From NCBI RefSeq assembly GCF_005871165.1, contig NZ_SWKP01000005.1:583451-647450 (forward strand): DNA of 64,000 nucleotides, read 5' to 3'. The first letter of the stretch is position 1; each line of letters starts with the position of its first letter. This stretch comes from Maricaulis alexandrii (GTDB taxonomy: Bacteria; Pseudomonadota; Alphaproteobacteria; Caulobacterales; Maricaulaceae). Shown piece by piece: positions 1-9,080 of this stretch. The position numbers and the translations under genes are program-made. Below the pieces are notes generated by a model. That model did no database searches and was not told where the DNA came from. It saw only the letters and a program-made list of their open reading frames with translations.

Positions 1-1712
1 TTGACGCTGTCGTTGAACAGGGCCGGATCGGCCATCTTTGCCTCGAGTTTGGAAATGGTCTCGCCCAGCGCGTCGATTTCACCGGGAAGCCGTTCCAGGG
101 CGTATTTGTCCTTGTTGGCCATGCGTCGCCGTTCCGGCTTGGCCGTATTCTGGACCTTTTCCGATGCCGTTTTGGTGCCGTTCTGATCCTGTTTTGACAC
201 CGTCTTGTCACTCTGGGAGACGCCCCGGCCCCGTTGTGAGAGCATGTCGGAATAGCCGCCGGCATACTCCCGCCACACACCCTGTCCCTCGGATACGATG
301 ACGCTGGTGCAGACCCGGTCGAGAAAATCCCGGTCGTGGGAGACGAGGAAAACCGTGCCGGCATAGTCCGCAATCAGACCTTCCAGCAGGTCCAGCGTCT
401 CCAGATCCAGATCGTTTGTCGGCTCGTCGAGCACCAGGAGATTGGACGGCAGGGCCAGGGCGCGGGCCAGCATGAGGCGCGCCTTCTCCCCGCCCGACAG
501 GACATGGACCGGCGTGTTGGCCTGTTCCGGCGGGAAGAGGAAGTCCTTCATATAGGCCATGACATGCTTGGTCTTGCCGCCGACCTCGACCTGGTTGCCC
601 CCGCCCTGGGTAAGGGCCTCGGAGACCGTCCAGTCATCCTTCAGCGCCAGGCGTTTCTGGTCCAGACTGGCCATGTCCAGCTTGGTGCCCAAGCGGATTT
701 CCCCTTCATCCGGCGGTAGTTGGCCGATCAGCATGTTGAGCAGCGTGGTTTTGCCCGCCCCATTGGGCCCGACCAGGCCGATGCGGGAACGGCGCGCAAT
801 TTTGATCGAGAAATCCTTCACGATCACCCGCTCGCCAAAGCTCAGCGAGACATGTTTCGCCTCGGCGACCAGCTTGCCGGAATCCTGGCTCTCGCTGGCT
901 TCCAGCTTCACCTGTCCCTGGGGACCGCGATGCTCGGCACGCTGGCGTTTCAGGTCGTGCAGCTCGGCGAGGCGGCGCACATTCCGCTTGCGCCGGGCCG
1001 TCACGCCATAACGCAGCCAGTCTTCCTCGCGGACGATCTTGCGGTCCAGCTTGTGCTGTTCCAGTTCTTCCTGCTCGAAAATCTCGTCCCGCCAGGCCTC
1101 GAACGCGCCAAACCCCTTGTCCAGCAAACGCGTCCGTCCCCGGTCCAGCCACAGCGTCTTGCGGGTCAGGTTCTCCAGAAACCGCCGGTCGTGCGAAATC
1201 AGCACCAGCGCCGAACGGCAGGCGGCCAATTCGCTCTCCAGCCATTCAATGGCGGGCAAATCCAGATGGTTGGTGGGCTCGTCCAGCATGAGAATGTCGG
1301 GATCGGGCGCCAGGGCGCGGGCGAGGGCGGCCCGGCGTGCTTCGCCGCCGGAGACCTTCGCCGGGTCTTCCTGTCCTGTCAGGCCGAGCTGCTCCATCAG
1401 ATAGTCGGCCCGGTAGTCCATGTCCCCGGGCGCGAGCCCTGCCACGACATAGTCCCGCAGCGTTTCGAACCCCGCGAGATCCGGCTCCTGTTCCAGATAG
1501 CGGATCGTGGCTCCGGGATGGATGAAGCGCTCGCCGTCATCCGCTTCGACCAGACCGGCCGCGACTTTCATGAGGGTGGATTTGCCGGACCCGTTTCGCC
1601 CGACCAGGCACAGACGCTCGCCTTCTGCGACTTGCAGATCGGCTCCGTCGAGCAGGGGCGTCACCCCGAAGGTGAGATGGATGTTCTGAAGGGTCAAAAG
1701 CGGTGGCGACAT
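1..1712 (-). CDS. uup: ABC-F family ATPase, Uup-like (C-terminus outside window)
   Basis: Two ABC ATPase domains with no membrane segments, the layout of ABC-F proteins, which act on ribosomes or DNA rather than in transport. Domain 1 has Walker A GRNGSGKST, signature VSGGE and Walker B LDEPTNHLD. Domain 2 has GPNGAGKTT, LSGGE and LDEPTNDLD. The basic, helical linker between them is typical. A C-terminal coiled-coil-like tail (PGEIDALGETISKLEAKM) continues past base 1 and points to Uup rather than EttA. The start is taken at the ATG of MSPPLLTLQN; an in-frame ATG 12 bases upstream (1724) is possible. The family is certain; the Uup assignment is likely but the truncated end prevents full comparison. 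Confidence 0.9.
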   Translation of the reverse strand, partial: MSPPLLTLQNIHLTFGVTPLLDGADLQVAEGERLCLVGRNGSGKSTLMKVAAGLVEADDGERFIHPGATIRYLEQEPDLAGFETLRDYVVAGLAPGDMDYRADYLMEQLGLTGQEDPAKVSGGEARRAALARALAPDPDILMLDEPTNHLDLPAIEWLESELAACRSALVLISHDRRFLENLTRKTLWLDRGRTRLLDKGFGAFEAWRDEIFEQEELEQHKLDRKIVREEDWLRYGVTARRKRNVRRLAELHDLKRQRAEHRGPQGQVKLEASESQDSGKLVAEAKHVSLSFGERVIVKDFSIKIARRSRIGLVGPNGAGKTTLLNMLIGQLPPDEGEIRLGTKLDMASLDQKRLALKDDWTVSEALTQGGGNQVEVGGKTKHVMAYMKDFLFPPEQANTPVHVLSGGEKARLMLARALALPSNLLVLDEPTNDLDLETLDLLEGLIADYAGTVFLVSHDRDFLDRVCTSVIVSEGQGVWREYAGGYSDMLSQRGRGVSQSDKTVSKQDQNGTKTASEKVQNTAKPERRRMANKDKYALERLPGEIDALGETISKLEAKMADPALFNDSV

Positions 1713-1910
1713 GGGGTTCCGCATACAAGCCGACGCGTCCGCGGTCACGCCTTTCCGGCAGATTACCAAAACGAAGAGGGATGATTTCGGGCAGCGTCCC
1801 TCTGGCGGCCAAGATGAACAAGGTCTCATTTGTTCCACAATCGGGCCGGGCGTAAGCTTCCGGCAGGGACAGGAGAGGGCGGACCCGAATCTCACGGGTC
1901 TGGATATCAA

Positions 1911-2798
1911 ATGCTTGAAATCAATGGTCTGACGAAAACCTACGGCAATGGTGTGCGCGCGATGGACGGGGTCAGCCTGTCCATTCCCAAGGGCATGTTC
2001 GGTCTTTTGGGCCCCAATGGCGCCGGCAAATCCACGCTGATGCGGACCCTGGCGACCTTGCAATATCCGGACAGCGGGACCATCCAGTTCGGTGATATCG
2101 ACCCGATCAAGGAACCCAAGGCCCTGCGCGCCACGCTGGGCTATCTGCCCCAGGATTTCGGTGTTTATCCGCGCATGTCGGCGCGGGCCATGCTCGATCA
2201 TCTGGCGGTGCTCAAGGGCCTGACCAATGGCAAGGAGCGCAAACAGGTGGTCGAGAGCCTGCTGGAACAGACCAATCTGAAGCAGCACGCCAACAAGTCG
2301 GTCGCCTCCTATTCCGGCGGCATGCGGCAGCGCTTCGGCATTGCCCAGGCCCTGCTGGGCGATCCGCAACTCATCATCGTGGACGAGCCGACCGCCGGCC
2401 TCGACCCGGAAGAGCGCAACCGTTTCCACAATCTGCTGTCGGAAATCGGCGAGAATGTCGTGGTCATCCTGTCCACCCACATCGTGGAAGATGTCGCCGA
2501 TCTCTGCCCCAACATGGCGATCATGAACCAGGGCCGGATTGTTGCGAAAGGCGCGCCGGGCGATCTGGTTAAACAGCTTGAGGGCAAGGTCTTCGCCAAG
2601 ACCGTGGCCAAGGCCGACCTGCCTGAAATGCGGTCGCGCTACAATGTCATTTCCGAGCGCCTGGTCGTGGGCCAGGTGGTGATCCGTGTCGTCGCCGAGA
2701 CCAATCCGGGCGACGGGTTCGAACCCGTCCCGGCCGATCTGGAAGACGTCTATTTCGCCACCATCGCCGAAGGCCGCCAGGCCGCGGCTGCGGCCTGA
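1911..2798 (+). CDS. ABC transporter ATP-binding protein (ABC-2 type exporter)
   Basis: A 295-residue nucleotide-binding subunit. Walker A is GPNGAGKST (about residues 36-44), the signature is YSGGMRQR, Walker B is LIIVDEPTAGLD and the H-loop is in LSTHIVED. The order of motifs and the GAGKSTLMRTLATL stretch match ATPases of ABC-2 exporters (CcmA/DrrA type). The start is the ATG of MLEINGLTKTYG, with a weak GGA six bases upstream; longer upstream frames lack family similarity. It lies 25 bases before the permease-peptidase fusion gene and almost certainly forms one transporter with it. The substrate is unknown. Confidence 0.92.
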   Translation: MLEINGLTKTYGNGVRAMDGVSLSIPKGMFGLLGPNGAGKSTLMRTLATLQYPDSGTIQFGDIDPIKEPKALRATLGYLPQDFGVYPRMSARAMLDHLAVLKGLTNGKERKQVVESLLEQTNLKQHANKSVASYSGGMRQRFGIAQALLGDPQLIIVDEPTAGLDPEERNRFHNLLSEIGENVVVILSTHIVEDVADLCPNMAIMNQGRIVAKGAPGDLVKQLEGKVFAKTVAKADLPEMRSRYNVISERLVVGQVVIRVVAETNPGDGFEPVPADLEDVYFATIAEGRQAAAAA

Positions 2799-2823
2799 TC
2801 CGGCCGGCTGCGGAGGACGCGAC

Positions 2824-5800
2824 ATGCTTGGAAAAATTGCCGGCTTTGAATTCCGGTTTCAGCTTCTTTCACCCGCTTCCATCGCGATTTTCGCGATGTT
2901 CTTCCTGCTCGTATTCGGCGGTGTGACCTGGGATCAATTACAAGTGGGGTCTGGCGGCGCGGTCAATATCAACTCGCCCAATGCCCTGACCACCAACATC
3001 ATGATCTTCTCCTTCTTTGGAGCGATCATCCCGACCGTTTTCCTGTCATCCGGCGTTTTGCGGGATGAGGGTTTCAAGACGGCCGAGCTCTTCTACTCCC
3101 GGCCCGTAAGCGAATTCGACTTCGTGCTCGGGCGCTTTCTGGGCGGTTTTGTCATCACGCTGGCCGTGTTTGCCAGTGTGCCCCTGGCCTTCTTCATCGG
3201 GTCCCTCATGCCCTGGCTTGACCCGGAACTGATCGGGCCGACCGTGCTGTGGTGGTACCCTTATCTCTTCGCCGTATTCGGTGTCGTGAACATGTGGGTG
3301 GTGGGCACGATCCTGTTCACCGTGGCGAATTTCACGCGTTCGACCGTCATGACCTATGCCTCCTTTGTCGGGCTGCTTGTGCTCTACTTCGTGGGGCTGG
3401 GCCTGGCACAGTCGCAACCGGACTTGCGTGAGTTCATTGCCCTGATCGACCCGTTCGGCCTGAACACGTTCGGCGAAGTGACGCGTTACTGGACGATTTT
3501 CGACCAGAATGAGCGTGTGGTGCCCCTGGAAGGCATCCTGCTCACCAACCGTTTGATGTGGGTGGGTATCGGGGCGGCCTTGCTGGTTCTGAACCTGCTG
3601 ACGTTCCGCTTTCGCCGGGGGTCCACCGGAAAAGTGTCCAAGAAGAAGGCGCTGGCCGCAGCCGGACCGACCCATGCCATTTCCGAGTTCGATCTGCCGC
3701 GCGTCACGCCGCGCCTCGATGGCGCAGCTGTGCTGCAGCAGTTCCGGTCACGCCTGGGCTTTGAGGTGAAGGGCGTTGTGCTCAATGTTGCCTTCTGGAT
3801 CCTCCTGGCGCTGGGGCTTCTCAACACGGTCCCGGGCTTCTTTTTCGGCAATGAGTTTTACGGCACGCCCAATTTCCCCGTCACCCGCATCATGGTGCAG
3901 GTGGTTGAGGGAGCCTTTGCCTGGTTGCCCTTCGTGGTCGTCATCTACTACGCGTCAGAAGTGATGTGGCGGGAACGCCGGTTCGGCTTCTCCTATATTG
4001 TCGATGCCACGCCGACACCGAGCTGGGTGTTCATCACCACGAAATTCCTCGCCCTGGGCGTGGTGATCGTGGCGCTGATCGCAACGGCCCTGATTGCCGC
4101 CGGACTGGCCCAGCTGATCCGTGGCTTCCCGAATGTCGAGGTCGACCAATACCTGATCCGCGGCCTGGTTGGCATGATCGCGCCGGCCGTTCTGGTGGCG
4201 ACACTGGCGATCTTCGCCCAGGTCCTGTTCAACAATCGCTGGCTCGGCATGGCGGCCCTTCTGGGCTACCAGATTGTGTCCATCGTGATGGGCAATGTCG
4301 GCCTCGATCACAATCTCTACAATTTCGGCAGCGCGCCGGCAGCTCCGTACACCGACATGAACGGGTATGGGCATTTCCTGGGCATCCAGCTCTGGTTCTA
4401 TGCCTATTGGGCTTTCTGGGGGCTGTTGCTCCTGACCCTGTCCTATCTGTTGTGGAGCCGGGGCTCGCTGACCTCCATCAAGCGCCGGATTGCGGCCCTG
4501 CCGCGCGGCTTTGCCCAGCCGGGGACGGCCTTCGTGGCCCTGATCGCCGTGGCGGGCATGGTCTCGACCGGTGGCTGGATCTATTACAACACCAATATCC
4601 TCAACAGCTATCAGTCCTCCAATGCGGCGCGCGCGCAGGCGGCGGAGTATGAGCGTCAGTATCTGCACCTGCGGGACGTGCCGCAGCCGACCATTGTCGA
4701 CACGGCCTATGAGGTGGAGATCTATCCGTCCGAGCGCCGCTATGTGGCCGATGGCCGGTACGAGCTGGAAAACCAGACCGGCGAAACGCTGGACACGCTC
4801 TGGATTTCCTACGGCCAGGGCACGACGGTTCTGGAGCAAGCGGTCGAGGGCGGTTCGCTCGCCAGTGAGGATGAGGATTTCTACCTCTATGAATTCACCC
4901 TGGAGCCGCCGCTGGCACCGGGTGAAAGCCGGAGCTTCGACTTCCGGGTCGAGCGGGCCAATCCCGGCTTCCGCAATTCCGGCAATGTGACGACCGTCAA
5001 TCACAACGGCACCTTCTTCAATAATGGGGAGTCGATGGCGATTGTCGGCTTCAACGACAATTGGCGCCTGACGGACCGCCAGCAGCGCCGGCGCGAAGGG
5101 CTGGAGCCCATCGACCGGGCTTTCCCGCTGGAGGATGAGAGCCACTGGAACGAGAACGGGATCACCAATTCCCACTATGTCGGCTTCCGTTCGGAGGTCT
5201 GCACATCGGCGGACCAGATCGCGATCGCCCCGGGTTATCTGGAGCGTGAATGGACGGAGACGGATGAGCAGGGCCGTGCGCGGCAATGCTATGAGTATGT
5301 GATGGATCGCCCGATCCTGAACTTCTACTCGTGGCTGTCAGCGCGGTACGAGGTGGCCGAGCGGGAGACCGACGGCATTCTCTACCAGGTCTTCTACCAT
5401 CCGGATCATGCCTGGAATGTGGAGCGCATGCTGGAAGCGGGCGAGGATTCGATCGGATATTTTTCCGAGCATTTCAGCCCCTACCAGTACCGCCAGTACC
5501 GCATTCTGGAATTCCCGGCTTATCAGACCTTTGCCCAGGCCTTCCCGAACACCATTCCCTTCTCGGAAGGGATCGGTTTCATCGCCAACCTCTCGGACCC
5601 GACCGAGATCGACTATGTCTACTACGTCACGGCCCATGAGGCGGCGCACCAGTGGTGGGCGCACCAGGTGATGGCTGCGAATGTCCAGGGCTCCACGATG
5701 CTGATCGAGACCTTCGCCCAGTATTCGGCCCTGATGGTGATGCGGGAGACTTATGGCGAAGACCATATGCGCCGCTTCCTCAAGTTCGAGCTGGACAGTT

Positions 5801-6435
5801 ATCTGGGTGGCCGGGGCTCCGAGTCGATCGAGGAACTGCCCCTCTATCGTGTCGAGAACCAGCAATACGTTCACTACCGCAAGGGCGCGGTGATCATGTA
5901 CGCGCTGCAGGATTATGTCGGCGAGGAGGTCGTGAACCGCGCGATGCAGCGCCTGATCGATCTGCGGGCCTATTCCTCCGATCCCTATGCCACCACGCAC
6001 GATTTCCTGCGCATCCTGCGCGAGGAGGCCGGTCCGGAGTGGGAAGACGTCATCCATGACTTCTTCGAGCGGATCGTGGTGTTTGATCTGGAAGCATCAA
6101 CCGCGACCGCCACGCAGCGCGAGGACGGCCGCTGGGATGTGGCGCTGGAGATCGAGGCGCACAAGTTCGAGGCCGATGGTGCCGGTCAGGAAACGGAGGA
6201 ACCGATCGATTATCTCATTGATATCGGCGTGTTCACGGAAGACCTGGACGATGCCTATGAGGGCACGGATCATGTGCTCTACATGGACAAGCACCGGATC
6301 GACGAGAACACGATGCGGATCGAGCTGATCGTGGACGAGCAGCCGCTCTATGTCGGGATTGATCCCTACAACAAGCTGATCGACCGCGACTCCGACGACA
6401 ATCTGGTCCGTGTGGAGATCGTGGAAGCGGAATAG
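2824..6435 (+). CDS. ABC-2 permease fused to M1 family metallopeptidase
   Basis: A 1203-residue fusion. The first ~590 residues are strongly hydrophobic, with about a dozen membrane segments in two permease-like halves (MLGKIAGFEFRFQLLSP... and FRSRLGFEVKGVVLNV...). From ~620 onward it is soluble and resembles the gluzincin M1 peptidases: HEAAHQWW at 938-942 gives the zinc HExxH, and the third ligand is probably E962 in IETFAQYS, 19 residues on (classical M1 has 18). The substrate loop reads PFSEGIGF where M1 enzymes usually have GxMEN. Such permease/M1 fusions occur in other bacteria. The layout puts the peptidase after the last membrane span, probably outside the cytoplasm, so export and peptide trimming may be coupled. 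The substrate is unknown. Confidence 0.9.
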   Translation: MLGKIAGFEFRFQLLSPASIAIFAMFFLLVFGGVTWDQLQVGSGGAVNINSPNALTTNIMIFSFFGAIIPTVFLSSGVLRDEGFKTAELFYSRPVSEFDFVLGRFLGGFVITLAVFASVPLAFFIGSLMPWLDPELIGPTVLWWYPYLFAVFGVVNMWVVGTILFTVANFTRSTVMTYASFVGLLVLYFVGLGLAQSQPDLREFIALIDPFGLNTFGEVTRYWTIFDQNERVVPLEGILLTNRLMWVGIGAALLVLNLLTFRFRRGSTGKVSKKKALAAAGPTHAISEFDLPRVTPRLDGAAVLQQFRSRLGFEVKGVVLNVAFWILLALGLLNTVPGFFFGNEFYGTPNFPVTRIMVQVVEGAFAWLPFVVVIYYASEVMWRERRFGFSYIVDATPTPSWVFITTKFLALGVVIVALIATALIAAGLAQLIRGFPNVEVDQYLIRGLVGMIAPAVLVATLAIFAQVLFNNRWLGMAALLGYQIVSIVMGNVGLDHNLYNFGSAPAAPYTDMNGYGHFLGIQLWFYAYWAFWGLLLLTLSYLLWSRGSLTSIKRRIAALPRGFAQPGTAFVALIAVAGMVSTGGWIYYNTNILNSYQSSNAARAQAAEYERQYLHLRDVPQPTIVDTAYEVEIYPSERRYVADGRYELENQTGETLDTLWISYGQGTTVLEQAVEGGSLASEDEDFYLYEFTLEPPLAPGESRSFDFRVERANPGFRNSGNVTTVNHNGTFFNNGESMAIVGFNDNWRLTDRQQRRREGLEPIDRAFPLEDESHWNENGITNSHYVGFRSEVCTSADQIAIAPGYLEREWTETDEQGRARQCYEYVMDRPILNFYSWLSARYEVAERETDGILYQVFYHPDHAWNVERMLEAGEDSIGYFSEHFSPYQYRQYRILEFPAYQTFAQAFPNTIPFSEGIGFIANLSDPTEIDYVYYVTAHEAAHQWWAHQVMAANVQGSTMLIETFAQYSALMVMRETYGEDHMRRFLKFELDSYLGGRGSESIEELPLYRVENQQYVHYRKGAVIMYALQDYVGEEVVNRAMQRLIDLRAYSSDPYATTHDFLRILREEAGPEWEDVIHDFFERIVVFDLEASTATATQREDGRWDVALEIEAHKFEADGAGQETEEPIDYLIDIGVFTEDLDDAYEGTDHVLYMDKHRIDENTMRIELIVDEQPLYVGIDPYNKLIDRDSDDNLVRVEIVEAE

Positions 6436-6467
6436 GGCTCGGGCCGGCTCGCCTTCGGGCGGGCCGG
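6436..6467. terminator. GC-rich UUCG-loop hairpin between convergent genes
   Basis: GCCGGCTCGCC-TTCG-GGCGGGCCGG folds into a stem of about ten pairs with one G-T pair, sitting exactly between the convergent stops of the permease-peptidase gene and the unknown paralogue. No T-tract follows on either side, so it may act as a transcript-end stabiliser rather than a classical intrinsic terminator. Confidence 0.4.
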
Positions 6468-7622
6468 TCAGCCGTTCGCGGCGTAGGGTGTATCGCCGTC
6501 CAGCGAGCGTTCCTCGCGCTTGTTCACCAAGGAGCGCAGGAAGCTGGGGAACATCTCCATGGCGTCGGCCGCAGAGAGATTGCCTTTTTCCCGGCCCTGC
6601 CACCAATAGGCCCAATAGGACGTCACGTGCGAGACGGCGGACAGATCCCGTCCGAGCTGTCCGAAATGGCCGGGCGCCTTGAGCAGGAAGCTGCGCAGGG
6701 CGGAGGCATCCGCGCCGGCGCAGAAGCGGCGGTACTCGCTGTCATAATCATCCATGATGTCCGTCAGCGCCGTCCAGCGCTCGCGAACCTTGGCCAGGAT
6801 GGCCTTTCGGATCTCGTTGATTTCCTTGTTCTCGTCCGGCCGGGCACCGCGGACGACCGCATCATTGAGCTCGATCAGGAATTGGCGGAGATCATCCTTC
6901 ACCTCGCGCAGGCGCCAGCGGTAGTAGAGAATGCCCTTCCAGCCGAAAATGCCCTGCTCGTACTGTTCTTCATCCATGCCCAGGACATGGCGCAGGCCGG
7001 ACAGGCGCTCCGTGTCCTCGCTGTCGAGCAATTGCTCGGCAAAACGGCGGGCGCGCTCATCATCCGCCTGGATCTGATCATCCCCGAAGGCGAGACGGAC
7101 CATGCCGCAGATCTGCCGGGTCACATTGCCCAGCATCGCCTCCTGCTCACCCGGAGAAATGTTGAAATAGAAGCGGGCGATCGGCCGTTCGCCCTTGATG
7201 TAGCGGTCAGCCATCAGGAAAGGGTCGAAGGACGGGATCTCGGCCAGTTCCCGGATCCGGGCCAGGTCGCTTTCATAATGCTTGTTCACCACGCCGACGC
7301 CGAGAAAGGCCTTGAGGCGGACCTCGAACCCCTTCTCCTCGACGAAGAAGGAATGCCCGCCCATGCCCAGATCCTCGGTACTGACCGGAATGATGATCTT
7401 CGTGGCCACCGGGTTTTCGGTATACAGGTACGGCTTCTCGTGCGGCCGGACGGTGTGCTTGAGGATGAAGCTCGCATTCAGCCGCGGATTGCGGAAGAAG
7501 GGTTTGGCGGCCATTTCCAGGCTCTCGCCATAACGACGCTGGACCGACCACAGATCGAGAATGCGCGGCGTGGCACCACCGCGGACAATTCTGCGGAGAC
7601 TCTGTCGATCTGAACCACTCAT
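6468..7622 (-). CDS. Protein of unknown function, paralogue A
   Basis: I do not recognise the family. It is a 384-residue soluble protein with no signal peptide or membrane segment. It is clearly paralogous to the gene just upstream (7758-8963). Shared blocks are ILDL-x-S-xx-RRYG, KPFF-xx-PRLN, IKHTVR-x-HE-x-PY, PSFDPFL-xx-RY, YFNIS, GIFGW-x-G-x-LYYR and SxVSHVxxYWxYW near the end. The N-terminus carries the RGGATPRILDL motif. There is a GGGA eight bases before the ATG. The two genes are separated by a hairpin, so they may be expressed independently. The retained aromatic and charged blocks suggest a folded ligand-binding or enzymatic domain; this is inference only. Confidence 0.8.
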   Translation of the reverse strand: MSGSDRQSLRRIVRGGATPRILDLWSVQRRYGESLEMAAKPFFRNPRLNASFILKHTVRPHEKPYLYTENPVATKIIIPVSTEDLGMGGHSFFVEEKGFEVRLKAFLGVGVVNKHYESDLARIRELAEIPSFDPFLMADRYIKGERPIARFYFNISPGEQEAMLGNVTRQICGMVRLAFGDDQIQADDERARRFAEQLLDSEDTERLSGLRHVLGMDEEQYEQGIFGWKGILYYRWRLREVKDDLRQFLIELNDAVVRGARPDENKEINEIRKAILAKVRERWTALTDIMDDYDSEYRRFCAGADASALRSFLLKAPGHFGQLGRDLSAVSHVTSYWAYWWQGREKGNLSAADAMEMFPSFLRSLVNKREERSLDGDTPYAANG

Positions 7623-7708
7623 TATTCCCGTCCGAACAGCGTAGTTCCGGACACTTTAGCGGGCAGGATTTAATATCCGATAACTGACCGTGTGCGCAGG
7701 CACATGCG

Positions 7709-7744
7709 GGGGCCGCCACCGGAAGGGTGGCCGGTGGCAGCCCC
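7709..7744. terminator. Strong hairpin between the two unknown paralogues
   Basis: GGGGC-CG-CCACCGG-loop-CCGGTGG-CA-GCCCC forms a long GC-rich stem 14 bases past the stop of the upstream paralogue. A second small hairpin, TGTGC-GCAG-GCACA, lies beside it at 7690-7703. There is no T-tract on the minus strand, so partial termination or mRNA end protection is more likely than full termination. Confidence 0.45.
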
Positions 7745-7757
7745 GTGGCGGGACGGG

Positions 7758-8963
7758 TCAGGCGGCGTTCGGGGCGAAGACGTGCGGCGCCGGAATGGGC
7801 GAGCGCAGGCGTCGCTGGATGCCATCGCCATTGAGGCGTGTTCCCGGGGAGACGCGGGTGACGCTGGCGATGAAGTCGGAGAAGAGTGTCACGGCCTCGC
7901 GGGCATGCAGGAAGCCCTTGCCGTTCTGGCTGGCCCAATAGCGCCAATATCCGGGCACATGGCTGACCACGGACAGATCGCTGCCGACATCATAGAACAG
8001 GGTCGGCGCCTTCATCAGGAATTTGCGGAAACCATTGGCGTCCTCGCCGCGGCAGAAGCGGCCGAACACGGTCTCGTATTCTTCCATGACGCAGGTCAGG
8101 CTGCTCCAGCGGGCGCGGGTCTCTTCGATGATCGCCCGGCGCATGTGCTGGAGTTCCGTGTATTCATGATCGCTGGCACCGACAATGGTGACCGCCTTGA
8201 GCTCCTGGATGAAAGCTTTCAGCGCGGCCAGGGCCTCGGCCATGTGGAAGCGGTAGTACAGCACGCCGCGCCAGCCGAAGATGCCGGCCTTGAATTCGAT
8301 CTCGGTCATGTCGAGCGATTTGCGCAGGACGGACAGCTTGCCGTCCAGGTCGCAGGCCAGCAATTGCCGGGTGAAACGCATGGCACGGTCATCGTCGCGA
8401 TCATGGGCCTCATTGCCGAAGGCCAGGGCGACAACCGAGACGATCTGGCGGGCCACTGAGTCCTCCATCCGCTCCATCTCGTCATCGGAAATGTTGAAAT
8501 AGAGCTCGTCGATCGGGCGGGCATGCTCGCGATAGCGTTCGGCCAGGAGGAAAGGGTCGAAACTGGGCAGGGCGGCCAATTCCCGAAGGCGGATCAGGTC
8601 CAGATCCAGCAGGTGCGGCTCATCGGCGCGATCAAACAGAGTGCGCATCTTGGAGGCAAAGCCGGTCTCCTCCACGAACACGGCATGGCCGCCGAGGGAG
8701 AGATCATCATGGGCCAGCGGCACCAGAACCTTGGTCACAACCGGCTGGGAGGACATGACATAGGGGCGTTCATGGACCCGCACTGTGTGCTTGATCACGA
8801 AACACTTGTTCAGCCGGGGGTGGAGGAAGAAGGGTTTTTCCGAATGCGCATCGGTATGGCCATACCGGCGGGCAATCGAATGCAGGTCGAGAATCCGGGA
8901 GGTCGCACCGCCTTTGACGATGTTGCGCAGATCAGAGCGCAGGGTTTCTCGGATGCGGGCCAT
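7758..8963 (-). CDS. Protein of unknown function, paralogue B
   Basis: A 401-residue protein of unrecognised family, sharing the whole chain of motifs with the gene at 6468-7622 (KGGATSRILDL, RRYG, KPFF, IKHTVR-x-HE-x-PY, LPSFDPFL, YFNIS, GIFGW-x-G-x-LYYR, SVVSHVPGYWRYW). It adds an alanine/proline-rich tail ending FAPNAA. An AAGGAG seven bases before the ATG is a strong ribosome site, better than that of its paralogue. No membrane or export signals are seen. Tandem position and co-orientation indicate duplication followed by divergence; because the motifs are kept but the linkers differ, both copies are probably functional, perhaps as partners. Confidence 0.8.
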   Translation of the reverse strand: MARIRETLRSDLRNIVKGGATSRILDLHSIARRYGHTDAHSEKPFFLHPRLNKCFVIKHTVRVHERPYVMSSQPVVTKVLVPLAHDDLSLGGHAVFVEETGFASKMRTLFDRADEPHLLDLDLIRLRELAALPSFDPFLLAERYREHARPIDELYFNISDDEMERMEDSVARQIVSVVALAFGNEAHDRDDDRAMRFTRQLLACDLDGKLSVLRKSLDMTEIEFKAGIFGWRGVLYYRFHMAEALAALKAFIQELKAVTIVGASDHEYTELQHMRRAIIEETRARWSSLTCVMEEYETVFGRFCRGEDANGFRKFLMKAPTLFYDVGSDLSVVSHVPGYWRYWASQNGKGFLHAREAVTLFSDFIASVTRVSPGTRLNGDGIQRRLRSPIPAPHVFAPNAA

Positions 8964-9080
8964 GCAGACACTCCTTCAGCCCCGAATCCCTACCCCGGTG
9001 TGCTTTAAGGAGAGGTCTGCCAGACCGGGCAGAATTGATTAGAATGCGGCGCAACTCCGGGGGGCGAAAATTTTCGTGTT

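Noticed and set aside
2715..2732. GGGTTCGAACCCGTCC resembles a tRNA T-arm
   Set aside because: It is inside the ABC ATPase coding frame (GFEPVP), and no acceptor or anticodon arms surround it.
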